From Acidimicrobiia bacterium (GTDB taxonomy: Bacteria > Actinomycetota > Acidimicrobiia > Spongiisociales > Spongiisociaceae): a DNA stretch of 51,328 nucleotides. The stretch covers positions 1 through 51,328 of the forward strand of contig WTGW01000114.1 in NCBI GenBank assembly GCA_011523395.1. The letters run 5' to 3'. Numbering within the stretch: the first letter of the stretch is position 1; each line of letters starts with the position of its first letter. Both the position numbers and the translations under genes were made by a program. Shown one piece after another: positions 17,342 through 25,548 of this stretch. The notes beneath the pieces were generated by a model. It searched no databases and was not told the origin of the DNA. It was given only the letters and a program-made list of their open reading frames with translations.

Positions 17342-18043
17342 TCACGTCATCACCCATCCGCCGTTCATGTCGATGGTTGCGCCGGTGATGAATCCGGCGT
17401 CGTCGCCGGCGAGATACAGGACGAGCGCGGCGAATTCCTCGGGTGTCGAGAACCGGCCGACCGGCACCAGATCGATGATCCTCTGGCGTCCTGCTTCGTC
17501 GAGGAACGCATTGAGTTCGGTGTCGACAGCTGCGGGCGCGATGGCATTGCAGGTGACGCCCCTGCCCGAATACGCCGTAGCGAACGACTTCGTGAGCGCG
17601 ATGACGCCGGCCTTCGCTGCGGCGTAGGGGGCGGACGAGAACCCCCCGGTCCGGGCGACGACGCTGGAGAAGTTGATGATGCGCCCCCATCCCTCGGCGG
17701 CCATGGATGGTGCGCTACCTTGGCACAGGAGGAACACCGAACGAAGGTTCACGCTCACCGCTCGGTCGAAGTCCTCGACGGTTGTGGACTCGATTGCTCG
17801 CGGCTCGAGCAAGCCGTGAGCGTTCACGAGGACGTCGATCCTCCCCGCCTCGGCGATCACCCGGTCACACTCCGACGGATCGCTCAGGTCGGCGCTTATC
17901 GTGGCCGTGGCTCCGTTCGAACGCTGCGGGCGGATGTCGACGCCCACCACCTCGTAACCCCGGTCGGCCAGTGACAGGGAGGTTGCGTGTCCGACGCCTC
18001 GCGCGGCTCCGGTGACGAGGGCACGTCGAACATTACTCCTCAT
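17342..18043 (-). CDS. Short-chain dehydrogenase/reductase (FabG-like)
   Basis: This 233-residue SDR has VTGAARGVGHA for cofactor binding, an acidic Asp (VGVDIRP) after beta-2 suggesting NAD, NAHG in place of NNAG, the catalytic Ser (INFSSVV), Tyr-x3-Lys (PYAAAKAG), and a C-terminal INMNGG-like strand (DMNGGWVM). It is the first gene of the minus-strand operon M20-mutase-B12 subunit-ligase. The ATG follows a GAGGAAAGG stretch about 10 nt upstream. It probably interconverts a hydroxy and a keto intermediate of the pathway. It diverges from the acyl-CoA dehydrogenase pair over a 77-bp intergenic region with overlapping -10 elements. Confidence 0.87.
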   Translation of the reverse strand: MRSNVRRALVTGAARGVGHATSLSLADRGYEVVGVDIRPQRSNGATATISADLSDPSECDRVIAEAGRIDVLVNAHGLLEPRAIESTTVEDFDRAVSVNLRSVFLLCQGSAPSMAAEGWGRIINFSSVVARTGGFSSAPYAAAKAGVIALTKSFATAYSGRGVTCNAIAPAAVDTELNAFLDEAGRQRIIDLVPVGRFSTPEEFAALVLYLAGDDAGFITGATIDMNGGWVMT

Positions 18044-18105
18044 GACAAGTTGACCTTTCCTCGTGCTTCGCGTTGTTGGTAGCGGGGCTGGTTATAACAT
18101 ATGGG

Positions 18106-18112
18106 ATATTAT
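18106..18112. promoter_or_regulatory. Overlapping divergent -10 elements (SDR / acyl-CoA dehydrogenase)
   Basis: The AT-rich patch ATATTAT offers TATTAT on the plus strand (18107-18112), 8 nt before ATG 18121 with no Shine-Dalgarno (leaderless), and TAATAT on the minus strand (18111-18106), which would give a leader of about 55 nt ending in a Shine-Dalgarno before the SDR. Confidence 0.5.
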
Positions 18113-18120
18113 CTGGGACA

Positions 18121-19278
18121 ATGCAAGCCCCCTTCAGCAGCATTGTCCCCGGCAGCGTCGTGCCACCGACTTTGAGAGTCGAGAGCGAGTTACACGACCT
18201 CAGGCTGGACCTTCGCAGATGGTTCGAGAAGAACGACCCCGGCCCCCAGCCATTCGAATACGAAGCCCGCATGGCGGCACTCACTCGATGGCAGCGTCAA
18301 ATCCACCGGGCGGGCTTCGTCGGGCTCTCATGGCCAACCGAATTCGGTGGTGGAGGGATGGGTCTGGCCGCGGAGGCCGTGCTGTGCCAGGAACTTGCCG
18401 CAACCAGCATGCCGCAACTCATCAACCGCATCGCTCTCTATACCTGGGGGCCCACGATTCTCAGCCGCGGCACCCCGGCGCAAAAAGCTCGTTTTCTCCC
18501 CGGCATGCTCGACGCCAGCGAGATCTGGTGCCAGGGTTTCTCTGAACCGGACGCCGGTTCGGACCTAGCCGCGGTCCGCACGAGGGCGCAGGTCTCCGGC
18601 GACATGCTCGTGGTCGACGGCCAGAAGGTCTGGACGAGTCGCGCGGAGCTGTCCAAATGGAATGCCCTGCTCGTGCGGACCGACCCCGAAGGGGTGCGAC
18701 ACTCCGGTCTCTCCGTTCTGATCGTCGACATGGGATCGCCCGGCGTAACGGTCCGGCCCTTGTTGCAGATGCTCGGCGAGCCCCACTTCAGCGAGGTCTT
18801 CTTCGACGGGGTCGAGGTGCCTCTGGAGAACGTCCTGGGCGGGCTCGGTAATGGCTGGGACGTGTCCATGGAAGCGATGGCCTACGAGCGCGGCCTGTTC
18901 GTGCTGGAACGGACCACCGGCCTTCGACGCCGGTTCGCCGATCTCGTCGACCGGCTCGATGCGCTCGGCAAGATCGAAGGTGCAGTCGCGTCGCTGGGGG
19001 TCCTGGAGTCGAAGCTCGACCTGCTCGACGCGCAGGTCTTGAGGACCTTGGGTCACCAGGAGAACGGAACGCTGGTTCCGGGTTCGAGTTCGGTGGACAA
19101 GCTCTTCCTGGCTGACGTATACCAGGACCTCTTCGCCACAGCCTTCGACCATCTGTCCGACGAGGGACTCGACGACGGGTGGATCCACGACCTCCTGGAA
19201 TCCCGGTCGGTAAGCATCTACTCCGGTACGTCGGAGATCCAACGCAACGTGATCGCCCGCCGACTCTTGGGCCTCTGA
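18121..19278 (+). CDS. Acyl-CoA dehydrogenase, subunit 1
   Basis: This 385-residue FAD enzyme would introduce an alpha,beta double bond in an acyl-CoA. It has an N-terminal helical domain, a middle beta-domain with CQGFSEPDAGSDLA (FAD/substrate binding) and WTSRAELSKW, and a C-terminal helical domain. At the position of the MCAD catalytic Glu376 it has Ser (IYSGTSEIQRN instead of YEGTSEIQ). A Glu in the helix AYERG could take over, as in isovaleryl-CoA dehydrogenase and mycobacterial ChsE4-type enzymes. The start at 18121 is preferred over a longer frame because of the -10-like TATTAT 8 nt before it. The stop overlaps the next dehydrogenase gene by one base. Confidence 0.88.
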   Translation: MQAPFSSIVPGSVVPPTLRVESELHDLRLDLRRWFEKNDPGPQPFEYEARMAALTRWQRQIHRAGFVGLSWPTEFGGGGMGLAAEAVLCQELAATSMPQLINRIALYTWGPTILSRGTPAQKARFLPGMLDASEIWCQGFSEPDAGSDLAAVRTRAQVSGDMLVVDGQKVWTSRAELSKWNALLVRTDPEGVRHSGLSVLIVDMGSPGVTVRPLLQMLGEPHFSEVFFDGVEVPLENVLGGLGNGWDVSMEAMAYERGLFVLERTTGLRRRFADLVDRLDALGKIEGAVASLGVLESKLDLLDAQVLRTLGHQENGTLVPGSSSVDKLFLADVYQDLFATAFDHLSDEGLDDGWIHDLLESRSVSIYSGTSEIQRNVIARRLLGL

Positions 19279-20276
19279 TGGGTGGTTCCATGGGTCTGGA
19301 AGTAGCGGCCACACTGGATCATCTACTCGCAGATCATGCCTCGACCGAACGGCTGCTCGAAGCGGCTGCTTCAGAGGCTCCGGACTCGACCCTGCTCACG
19401 ACGCTGGACGAGGCCGGCCTTACCGAGCTGGCCGTTCCCGAGGAGATGGGAGGTCTGGGACTCGGCCTCGACCAACTCTGCCTGGTGGGCTGGGTGGGAG
19501 GCCGCCGTTTGATGCCGACACTGTCGCGCCTCAAGATGACCCTCGTGGGCCCACTGGTGATGGACGGACTGTCCGGCGGACCTTCAGCCGGTGCTCCCTG
19601 GGGATGCGGATTCCCGGCAATCGGCTCCGCTACCGCAGATGGGGGGCAAGCGGAGGTCTGGATCGAGGAGAAGGCGAGCGCTGCGCTGGTGGTGGGAGAG
19701 AGATCGTCACGAGTCGTCGACCTCGGCCATCCGGACAGTGTGGTCGAACCGGAGCCCGGAGTGGACCCCGGGCAGGGCCGCAGCCGGCTCAGTTTCGACC
19801 CCGACGCTTCAACTGTCCTGACCGGCGCCGATCATGCTCGCATAGTGGATCGCTCCCGGGTCCTCGTCCTCGCCGAGCTCTCCGGAGTGGCGGACCGGGT
19901 CACGGAAGTGTCGGTGGACTATGCCCGCCAACGGTCCCAGTTCGGGCGGCCGCTGACCGCATTCCAGGCGATCCAGCACAAGCTCGCCGACATGCGCGCC
20001 GGCTGCGAACTCATTCGCTCCGCGGTCAGCCGGCTGGCATGGCTCGAGGAACCGCGCCCTGAGCTCACTGCGAGCCTCGGCGCGGCGGCTGTATCCGTGG
20101 CTCGGCAGGTGGCGGAGGACGCCATCCAGGTTCACGGCGGTATGGGCTTTGCATGGGAGTATGGAATCCACCTGTACTACCGGCGATGTCTGGCGCTGCA
20201 GCAACAACTTGGGGGCACGGAGAGCCTTCGCCGCTTCGTCGGCCGGTCGATCATCGCACGGAGGAAGACCCAATGA
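19278..20276 (+). CDS. Acyl-CoA dehydrogenase-like protein, subunit 2
   Basis: This 332-residue protein is a shortened acyl-CoA dehydrogenase. The N-terminal helical domain (EAGLTELAVPEEMGGLGL) and the C-terminal domain (DYARQRSQFGRPLTAFQAIQHKLADM, QVHGGMGFAWEYGIHLYYRR, in short pieces) are recognisable. The middle domain is reduced and lacks the standard FAD-contacting motif of subunit 1. Such pairs of unequal, adjacent genes commonly make alpha2beta2 dehydrogenases in actinobacteria (FadE26-FadE27 type). It starts in TGATG with the upstream stop and ends in ATGA with the crotonase start. A heteromeric enzyme with subunit 1 is an inference from context. Confidence 0.86.
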   Translation: MGGSMGLEVAATLDHLLADHASTERLLEAAASEAPDSTLLTTLDEAGLTELAVPEEMGGLGLGLDQLCLVGWVGGRRLMPTLSRLKMTLVGPLVMDGLSGGPSAGAPWGCGFPAIGSATADGGQAEVWIEEKASAALVVGERSSRVVDLGHPDSVVEPEPGVDPGQGRSRLSFDPDASTVLTGADHARIVDRSRVLVLAELSGVADRVTEVSVDYARQRSQFGRPLTAFQAIQHKLADMRAGCELIRSAVSRLAWLEEPRPELTASLGAAAVSVARQVAEDAIQVHGGMGFAWEYGIHLYYRRCLALQQQLGGTESLRRFVGRSIIARRKTQ

Positions 20277-21082
20277 ACGACAAAACACCGTTGCTGGTGG
20301 AAGACCGTGGACCGGCGAGATGGATCTGGTTCAACCGACCCCGGGTGCACAACGCCCAGAACACCGAAATGCTCCAGGCCCTGGACGAAGCGCTCAAGCT
20401 GGTCAGCCAGGACGCCGGTGTACGCGTCGTCGTGCTCGCAGGCAAGGGAAGGTCGTTCTGCTCAGGGCATGATCTCAACGAGATCGTGAGGCATGCCGAC
20501 TACGCCCGAGCGGTCGAGTCGGTGGAGGGCAGGATGCAATGGGAGCAGCGGCTGTTCGTGGACCCGGTGAACCGCTTTCGCGAGCTCCCCGTGCCGACGG
20601 TGGTGCTCGCCCATGGCCACTGCCTCGCGGCCGGCCTGATGTTCATCTCGGTCGCGGACTTCGTATACGCGACGCCGGACGCCGTCTTCGGTTCGCCCAT
20701 CATCCCGGCCATGAGCATCAACGACGCCGAGGTTCCGGCATTCGCCTGGGCCGTGGGTTCGCGGCGAGCCAAGCAAACCCTCTGGCTCGACCAGCGGATG
20801 GACGCGCAGACCGCCCTGGAGGTGGGCCTGGTCTGCGAGGTCGTGGCAGCCGATGAGATCGAGGAACGGATCGAGTCGGTCGTCCGATCCCTGGCAGCCA
20901 TTCCGGCCGAAACGCTCATGCTGTCGAAACTCTCGCTCAGGCAGATGGAGGATCAGGCCGGCTACCAGGCGGTCAGTGGCTTCCACTTCCTCTCGCACTC
21001 GCTGAGCCATCACACGTCGGGCGCACGGGCCGCGCTCGCGGAACGGCGGCGGCGTCTTTCCGGTTCGGACGAGTCGGATTGA
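20273..21082 (+). CDS. Crotonase-family protein lacking the hydratase glutamates
   Basis: This 269-residue enoyl-CoA hydratase/isomerase-fold protein has one CoA-ester oxyanion-hole loop (FCSGHDL, residues 62-68) and the second turn around Gly121. However, the two catalytic glutamates of classical hydratases are absent: the Glu144 position is Met123 (CLAAGLM in place of LGGGCE) and the Glu164 position is Ile143 (FGSPII in place of FGQPEI). It may therefore catalyse a different crotonase reaction such as hydrolysis, isomerisation, decarboxylation or retro-Claisen cleavage. The ATG sits in ATGA with the upstream stop and has GAGGAAG before it. It is coupled to the dehydrogenase pair. Confidence 0.87.
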   Translation: MNDKTPLLVEDRGPARWIWFNRPRVHNAQNTEMLQALDEALKLVSQDAGVRVVVLAGKGRSFCSGHDLNEIVRHADYARAVESVEGRMQWEQRLFVDPVNRFRELPVPTVVLAHGHCLAAGLMFISVADFVYATPDAVFGSPIIPAMSINDAEVPAFAWAVGSRRAKQTLWLDQRMDAQTALEVGLVCEVVAADEIEERIESVVRSLAAIPAETLMLSKLSLRQMEDQAGYQAVSGFHFLSHSLSHHTSGARAALAERRRRLSGSDESD

Positions 21083-21852
21083 CCGGTCCGCGGCACACCG
21101 AGGGAGGGATCATCGACACGCTACCGAACATATACATGGCACGGATGGATGTCGCACCGGAGGGGTTGCCGGCATTCATGAACTGGTACGAACACAAGCA
21201 CGCACCCGACCTGATCTCGGTCGGGTTCCACAGCGCCCACGGATACCACTGCCGGGCCGGTTCGCCGTTCATCCTCAATGTCTACGAGATCGACAACTCG
21301 GAGATCTTCTACTCGGAGGCCTACAACACGAAGCGAACGCCGGCCTCGGACCCGGAACGCCCGGCGATCCTCGCCGGCGTCACGAATCGATCGAATACCG
21401 TCTACCGGCAGATCCACACGCTCGGTGTCGAGATACCTGACCGGTCGTGGTCGGAAGGTAGCCGGTCCGGCGCCGTGGATGCCCCGGTCGTGACTTCGGT
21501 CCGCTTCGACCTGGAACAGGGCTCGAACCGGGATGCCTTGGTGGACTGGTTTCTCGATGTCGAGTTTCCCCGGACTGCGAGTCGGTCCGGGTTCCTGGCT
21601 GCCCGACTCCTGAACCGTACCGGACGCCAGCACCACGCCAACCCGTGGCTGTCGTCGTGGGCGACGCTGATCGAATGGGAGGATCAGGTGGCGGCGGAAG
21701 CCGCCGGGGACGAGGTGGGCACGCTGGAGCGACTCGCCGGAACCGGCCTGGGAGTCACCGAGGCCGCCTTCCACCTGGCCGTCCGGGTCCTGTCCGTAAC
21801 CACCGGTGGAGGAGAGCCCCCAACCAAGAGATCATCGGGCGCCGTTGACTGA
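21079..21852 (+). CDS. Two-repeat dimeric alpha/beta-barrel protein (EthD/NIPSNAP-like)
   Basis: This protein of about 257 residues appears to hold two ferredoxin-like alpha/beta-barrel repeats. The first starts near YMARMDVAPEGLPAFMNWYEHKHAPDLI (segments YMARMDV and NWYEHKHAPDL) and the second near TSVRFDLEQG with WFLDVEFPRT. Related families include monooxygenases, lyases and non-catalytic partners. I do not recognise a specific function. The first possible start is a TTG overlapping the crotonase stop (TTGA); ATG 21136 begins directly at the first beta-strand and is an alternative. It is the last gene of the plus-strand operon and converges with the LLM gene 15 bp away. Confidence 0.7.
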   Translation: MTGPRHTEGGIIDTLPNIYMARMDVAPEGLPAFMNWYEHKHAPDLISVGFHSAHGYHCRAGSPFILNVYEIDNSEIFYSEAYNTKRTPASDPERPAILAGVTNRSNTVYRQIHTLGVEIPDRSWSEGSRSGAVDAPVVTSVRFDLEQGSNRDALVDWFLDVEFPRTASRSGFLAARLLNRTGRQHHANPWLSSWATLIEWEDQVAAEAAGDEVGTLERLAGTGLGVTEAAFHLAVRVLSVTTGGGEPPTKRSSGAVD

Positions 21853-21867
21853 CGCTATGTGGACGGA

Positions 21868-22917
21868 TCAGGTCCGGCCGTCCTCGAAGTGGGGCATGAC
21901 CTCGGAAGCGACCATCCGCTGACCCTCGAGTGCGGTGTCGAGTCCTGGACCGTGGAAGTAACGGAGGCGGAGGATGATCTCTTCCGGATCGAGTATCTCC
22001 CTCCACTCCTCCAGCATCTCTATCCACGTGGCCGGTGAGCCGACCAGGGCCCTGTTGCGGAGGACATGGTCGAGGGTGATGTCGTCTGCCGAGCCGACTT
22101 CCTCGATCCAGGGCTCCCATTTCGGCTTGTAGTAAGCGTTGCCGCGCCGGTAGTAGATCCGGTGGTAGTCCAGGATGTACTTGCCTAGGAGCCCTCGCGC
22201 AGCCTCGTCGGTGGGGGCGATCGCCGCTTCACGGAGGATGGCGATCCGGGGGGTCTTTCCCAGCTTCGCGCACTCCTCCCTGTACAGCCCGGCGAGGTGT
22301 GAGAGGTGCGCGGTGGAGCTGATCGGACCGGTCTCCCAGCCATCGCCAAGCGCAGCGATCTTGACACCGACATCGCTCCAGGCCCCGACCCAGACCTCCG
22401 GAACGAGATCACCCATCGCCGGATCGCGAGGAGGAACCGAACCCCGCCACGGGTCGTCTTCGGCGAAACGGAAGGGCTTGCCGGAGCGGAATGCGTTGAT
22501 AGCCTCCAGGCCTCTGCGCATCCTCAGGGGTCGCTCCGACAGGTCCAATCCATAGACGTCGAAGTCGTCCTGCAGGTAACCGGCGCCGACCGTGAGCCGG
22601 TACCGGCCCGGATACATGGCGTTGATCATCGCCGCATCCTGGATCACGGTCACCGGGTGATAGAGGGGGAGGAGCACCACACCGCTTGCGAACTTGAGCC
22701 GCTCGGTTTCCGCCAGTCCGAACTGGGCGATGAGTTGCGCGTTGTTCACGACCCCGTGCGTCCCGGAGTGAGGGCCGTGCCCACGCCGCTCGCCCTTGTA
22801 CGCAAACTCGAAACCGAGCGCGTCGGCCGATTCACACTCCGCCAGGTAGCCGTCGAGGTCCCACCGGCGCTCTCCATCCCGAACGCCGACAACGGTCGTG
22901 GAGATCGAGAATTTCAT
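21868..22917 (-). CDS. LLM-class flavin-dependent oxidoreductase
   Basis: This 349-residue protein is a bacterial-luciferase-like (beta/alpha)8 flavoenzyme that uses reduced FMN or F420. Typical landmarks are the N-terminal strand KFSISTTVVG, LKFASGVVLLPLYHPVTVIQ, GRYRLTVGAGYLQDDF, and a late RALVGSPATWIEMLEE. Actinobacterial members often use F420H2, but the cofactor cannot be decided here. ATG 22917 was selected because GGAAG stands 7 nt upstream; the longer frame lacks such a signal. It is separated by about 150 nt from the cyclase gene upstream, so it may have its own promoter or be the last gene of the catabolic operon. Confidence 0.87.
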   Translation of the reverse strand: MKFSISTTVVGVRDGERRWDLDGYLAECESADALGFEFAYKGERRGHGPHSGTHGVVNNAQLIAQFGLAETERLKFASGVVLLPLYHPVTVIQDAAMINAMYPGRYRLTVGAGYLQDDFDVYGLDLSERPLRMRRGLEAINAFRSGKPFRFAEDDPWRGSVPPRDPAMGDLVPEVWVGAWSDVGVKIAALGDGWETGPISSTAHLSHLAGLYREECAKLGKTPRIAILREAAIAPTDEAARGLLGKYILDYHRIYYRRGNAYYKPKWEPWIEEVGSADDITLDHVLRNRALVGSPATWIEMLEEWREILDPEEIILRLRYFHGPGLDTALEGQRMVASEVMPHFEDGRT

Positions 22918-23064
22918 GAGGGAACTTCCGGTGTGAGGCGTAACGTACGGTAGCCGATCTCGCTGATGGGAACGCGTTTGGACGAACGCTCGACAGGGCA
23001 CCGCTGCGGGGTGGGCGCTGGTGGGATCATCGCCTCGGTTATGCCTGCATCTCCGCCGGAACGC

Positions 23065-23994
23065 TCAGAACACGGCCAGCGGGTTGACCGCCGACCCCGT
23101 TCCTCCCGGGAGTCGGAGAGGAGAGATGATGTAGAGGAACTCCCATCTGGACTCCTCGGCACACGCAGCCGCAAGAGCCTCTAGATCTACGTTGTCCAGC
23201 AAGATCAAACCCACGGACGCCTGGGCGATCTGATGGAACGCCCAGGGATGCTCGGTGTACGGGAGGGGTAGGCGCTCGAAGCAGTCTCCTCCGTAGACCG
23301 CCACGTCCCGCCTGCGGAGCCAGCGGACGCAGGCGGGGGAAAGCCCGGCCCGTCGGTTGATGTCCTCCACGCCGGATGCCGCCTCGCGCGCTCCCAGGCC
23401 TGACCGGACCAGCACGACATCGCCCGCGCCGACGTCGAGGCCCGCCCACTCGGCGGCGGCGTCCAGGTCGGCCTCGGTTATGTACTCGTCGGGCTCCAGC
23501 CAGCCTCGTCCGAGAGACGCGGGGATGTCGAGCAGCACGCCTCGAGTCACGATGCCATCCTTGGCGGCCAGGACGGAGCCGGACTGCAGGCCGGTCCGCT
23601 GCACGACGGCTTCAGCGGCGCGGCCGTTGTAGAGAACGCCTCCGTAGTTGGAGTGCGACACCGCGTCGATGTGCGTGACGGTGAACGAGTGCGGCACGAT
23701 GGTCACCTGGTCCACTGCCGTGTCAGGCCGATCGAAGCCCTTGAACAACATCCTGTGGACCGTGGGGAAGTAGTTCTTGGCGGAGCGTTCGGTGTCCAGG
23801 TCGAAGGCGGTGGAGACGACCCGTCCGGTCCGAACGAGGCTGATGGCTCTGAGCGTGTGGGCCGGCGTCACATGGTTCAGCGTCCCTTTCTCGTCATCCC
23901 AGCCCCAGCGTCCCCAGTTCTTCACCTCCTCGAACAGGGCACCGAGTTCTCCCTCGCTCGGGACGCCGCCGGAGTCGTGGGAGGTCGCCGTCAC
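23065..23994 (-). CDS. Cyclase-family metal-dependent hydrolase (KynB-like)
   Basis: This 309-residue protein belongs to the cyclase family that includes kynurenine formamidase and isatin hydrolase. The metal-binding motif HxGTHxDxPxH is recognisable as HSFTVTHIDAVSH, where Gly is replaced by Thr-Val but the His-His-Asp-His metal ligands are retained. KNWGRWGWDDEKGTLNHVTP (segment WGWDDEKGTLN) at the N-terminus is typical for the longer subgroup of about 300 residues. These enzymes hydrolyse cyclic amides, N-formyl groups or lactones. The GTG start overlaps the flavoprotein stop (GTGA). The substrate is unknown. Confidence 0.85.
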   Translation of the reverse strand: MTATSHDSGGVPSEGELGALFEEVKNWGRWGWDDEKGTLNHVTPAHTLRAISLVRTGRVVSTAFDLDTERSAKNYFPTVHRMLFKGFDRPDTAVDQVTIVPHSFTVTHIDAVSHSNYGGVLYNGRAAEAVVQRTGLQSGSVLAAKDGIVTRGVLLDIPASLGRGWLEPDEYITEADLDAAAEWAGLDVGAGDVVLVRSGLGAREAASGVEDINRRAGLSPACVRWLRRRDVAVYGGDCFERLPLPYTEHPWAFHQIAQASVGLILLDNVDLEALAAACAEESRWEFLYIISPLRLPGGTGSAVNPLAVF

Positions 23995-25442
23995 GGTCCG
24001 GCCTGACCGAACGAGTGGTCCACGGCGTTGTAGCCGGCCAGACGACCGAAGACGAGTCCGCGGAGCACCGAGGTCGCCCCTACGTACTTGTCACGGTAGA
24101 TGCCCGTCATCTCACCGGCAGCGTAGAGGCCGGGAATCGGGTCTCCTTCCGCGTCGATGACCCTGGCGGTGTGATCGGTGCCGATGCCTCCCATGGTGAA
24201 CACGTTCGAGCAGGTCACCGGGTAGCAGTAGAACGGTGGGGCGTCGAGCGAGCGCGCCCAGTTCGACTTCGGCGGAGTCAGGCCATCCGTCGAGAGTCCG
24301 TCGAGCCTCATCGCGTCGAACTGCGAGTCGTCCTGGGGGACGGCGGCGTTGTAGGAGGCGACCGTCGCAGCCAGCGCCTCGCCGTCGACTCCGATGAGCG
24401 TCGCCAACCCCTCGACCGTATCCGCCTGATGAGGCTCATGTACCTTGTCTCTCAGCACCGCCTTTCGGTAGTGCGGCAGATCCATGGTCTTCGAGTCGAA
24501 CACGACGTATCCGGTCTGGCCCGCCTGTTGCTGGACGGCGCGTCCGACCAGGTCGTAGAGGTAATCCATGGACGTGGCGCCCTCGTCCATGAAGCGGTCC
24601 CCTGAATCGTTGACCATGAGGCCGTAGGGCACGGTTTCCATGACGGCCGCAAACGTCATCAGCCCGGACTGTGCCCCTGTCGTCCGCGGGTCGGCGGGAA
24701 GCGGGTGGAACTGACTCCATTGCCCGGTGGGTCTCGCTCCGGCGTCAAGCGCCATCCGGATCCCCTCTCCGCGGTTGTGGGCGCCTCCCCGCGACACCGT
24801 AGGGAGGTCGAACCCGACGTAACGGGTCATCATCTCGGCGCTCCCCTCGAAGCCTCCACTGGCGAGTATCACGGCCGGCGCACGGAAGTGCGAGAGCTCC
24901 CCTGCCCGATCGCGTGCCCCGACGCCGGCTACGGCGCCTTCCCCGTCAGCCAGGAGGCGGACCGCGGTCGTCTCGTAGTGGACCTCGACGGCGAGTGCCC
25001 GGTCATTGTCCGGTCCGTAGAACCGGCCCCGGGAGGCGTCCTCGACCCGCGAGAAGAAGTGCCGGACAATGGCCGCTCCGGCGCCTTCGGGTTGGATCCG
25101 GGCGTCGTTCGACGTGAGGAAGACCCGCGGCCCCGGCGCGAACTCGAGTCCGTGGCCCTCGGCCCACCGGACTGCCTCCGGCGCTTGCCGGGCGAGCACC
25201 TGGATGTAGTCCTCCGAGGCGTCCGTCTTGGCGCGGAGCCTGTCGATGAAGTCGTCGTTGATCGTGTGGACGTCCCGCATGCGGAAGGTGGCAGTGCTGT
25301 ACCGGGTGTTGCCGCCGCGATCGGCGCGGGAAGAGCGCTCGAGCACCGCAATCCGCGCGTCGTGGGTGCCCAGCTCCACGATGCGCTCGATCGACGCGAG
25401 CGACGCGGAGAGTCCAGCTACACCGGCGCCGACGATGATCAC
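23991..25442 (-). CDS. FAD-dependent dehydrogenase of the fumarate reductase/tricarballylate dehydrogenase type
   Basis: This protein of about 483 residues is a flavoprotein of the fumarate-reductase/TcuA/3-ketosteroid-dehydrogenase family. It has the FAD-binding IIVGAGVAGL at its very N-terminus, ERSSRADRGGNTRYS, LASGGFEG, and the C-terminal GGIGTDHTARVID followed by LYAAGEMTG. The overall pattern is closest to tricarballylate dehydrogenase, which oxidises tricarballylate to cis-aconitate. The annotated GTG start leaves no residues before the first beta-strand; the frame stays open upstream without ATG/GTG/TTG, so a rare ATA start (about 12 nt upstream of the annotated GTG) or a mis-sequenced start is possible. 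It is coupled to the cyclase gene. Confidence 0.85.
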   Translation of the reverse strand: MIIVGAGVAGLSASLASIERIVELGTHDARIAVLERSSRADRGGNTRYSTATFRMRDVHTINDDFIDRLRAKTDASEDYIQVLARQAPEAVRWAEGHGLEFAPGPRVFLTSNDARIQPEGAGAAIVRHFFSRVEDASRGRFYGPDNDRALAVEVHYETTAVRLLADGEGAVAGVGARDRAGELSHFRAPAVILASGGFEGSAEMMTRYVGFDLPTVSRGGAHNRGEGIRMALDAGARPTGQWSQFHPLPADPRTTGAQSGLMTFAAVMETVPYGLMVNDSGDRFMDEGATSMDYLYDLVGRAVQQQAGQTGYVVFDSKTMDLPHYRKAVLRDKVHEPHQADTVEGLATLIGVDGEALAATVASYNAAVPQDDSQFDAMRLDGLSTDGLTPPKSNWARSLDAPPFYCYPVTCSNVFTMGGIGTDHTARVIDAEGDPIPGLYAAGEMTGIYRDKYVGATSVLRGLVFGRLAGYNAVDHSFGQAGP

Positions 25443-25548
25443 GTCGTATCTCTCGGCTATGACCCCGCTCCCTGTTCGTGCGGGTTGCGCCGCCGCGCCT
25501 CGGGGCCAGGCATCCGGCCGGCTCTGGTCCGGTCATTCCACCTTGGCG

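Noticed and set aside
18061-18120. Third copy of the GATATCG palindrome operator
   Set aside because: The AT-rich patch contains GATATTAT but lacks the CGATATC arm and the spacing; it is better explained by overlapping -10 elements.
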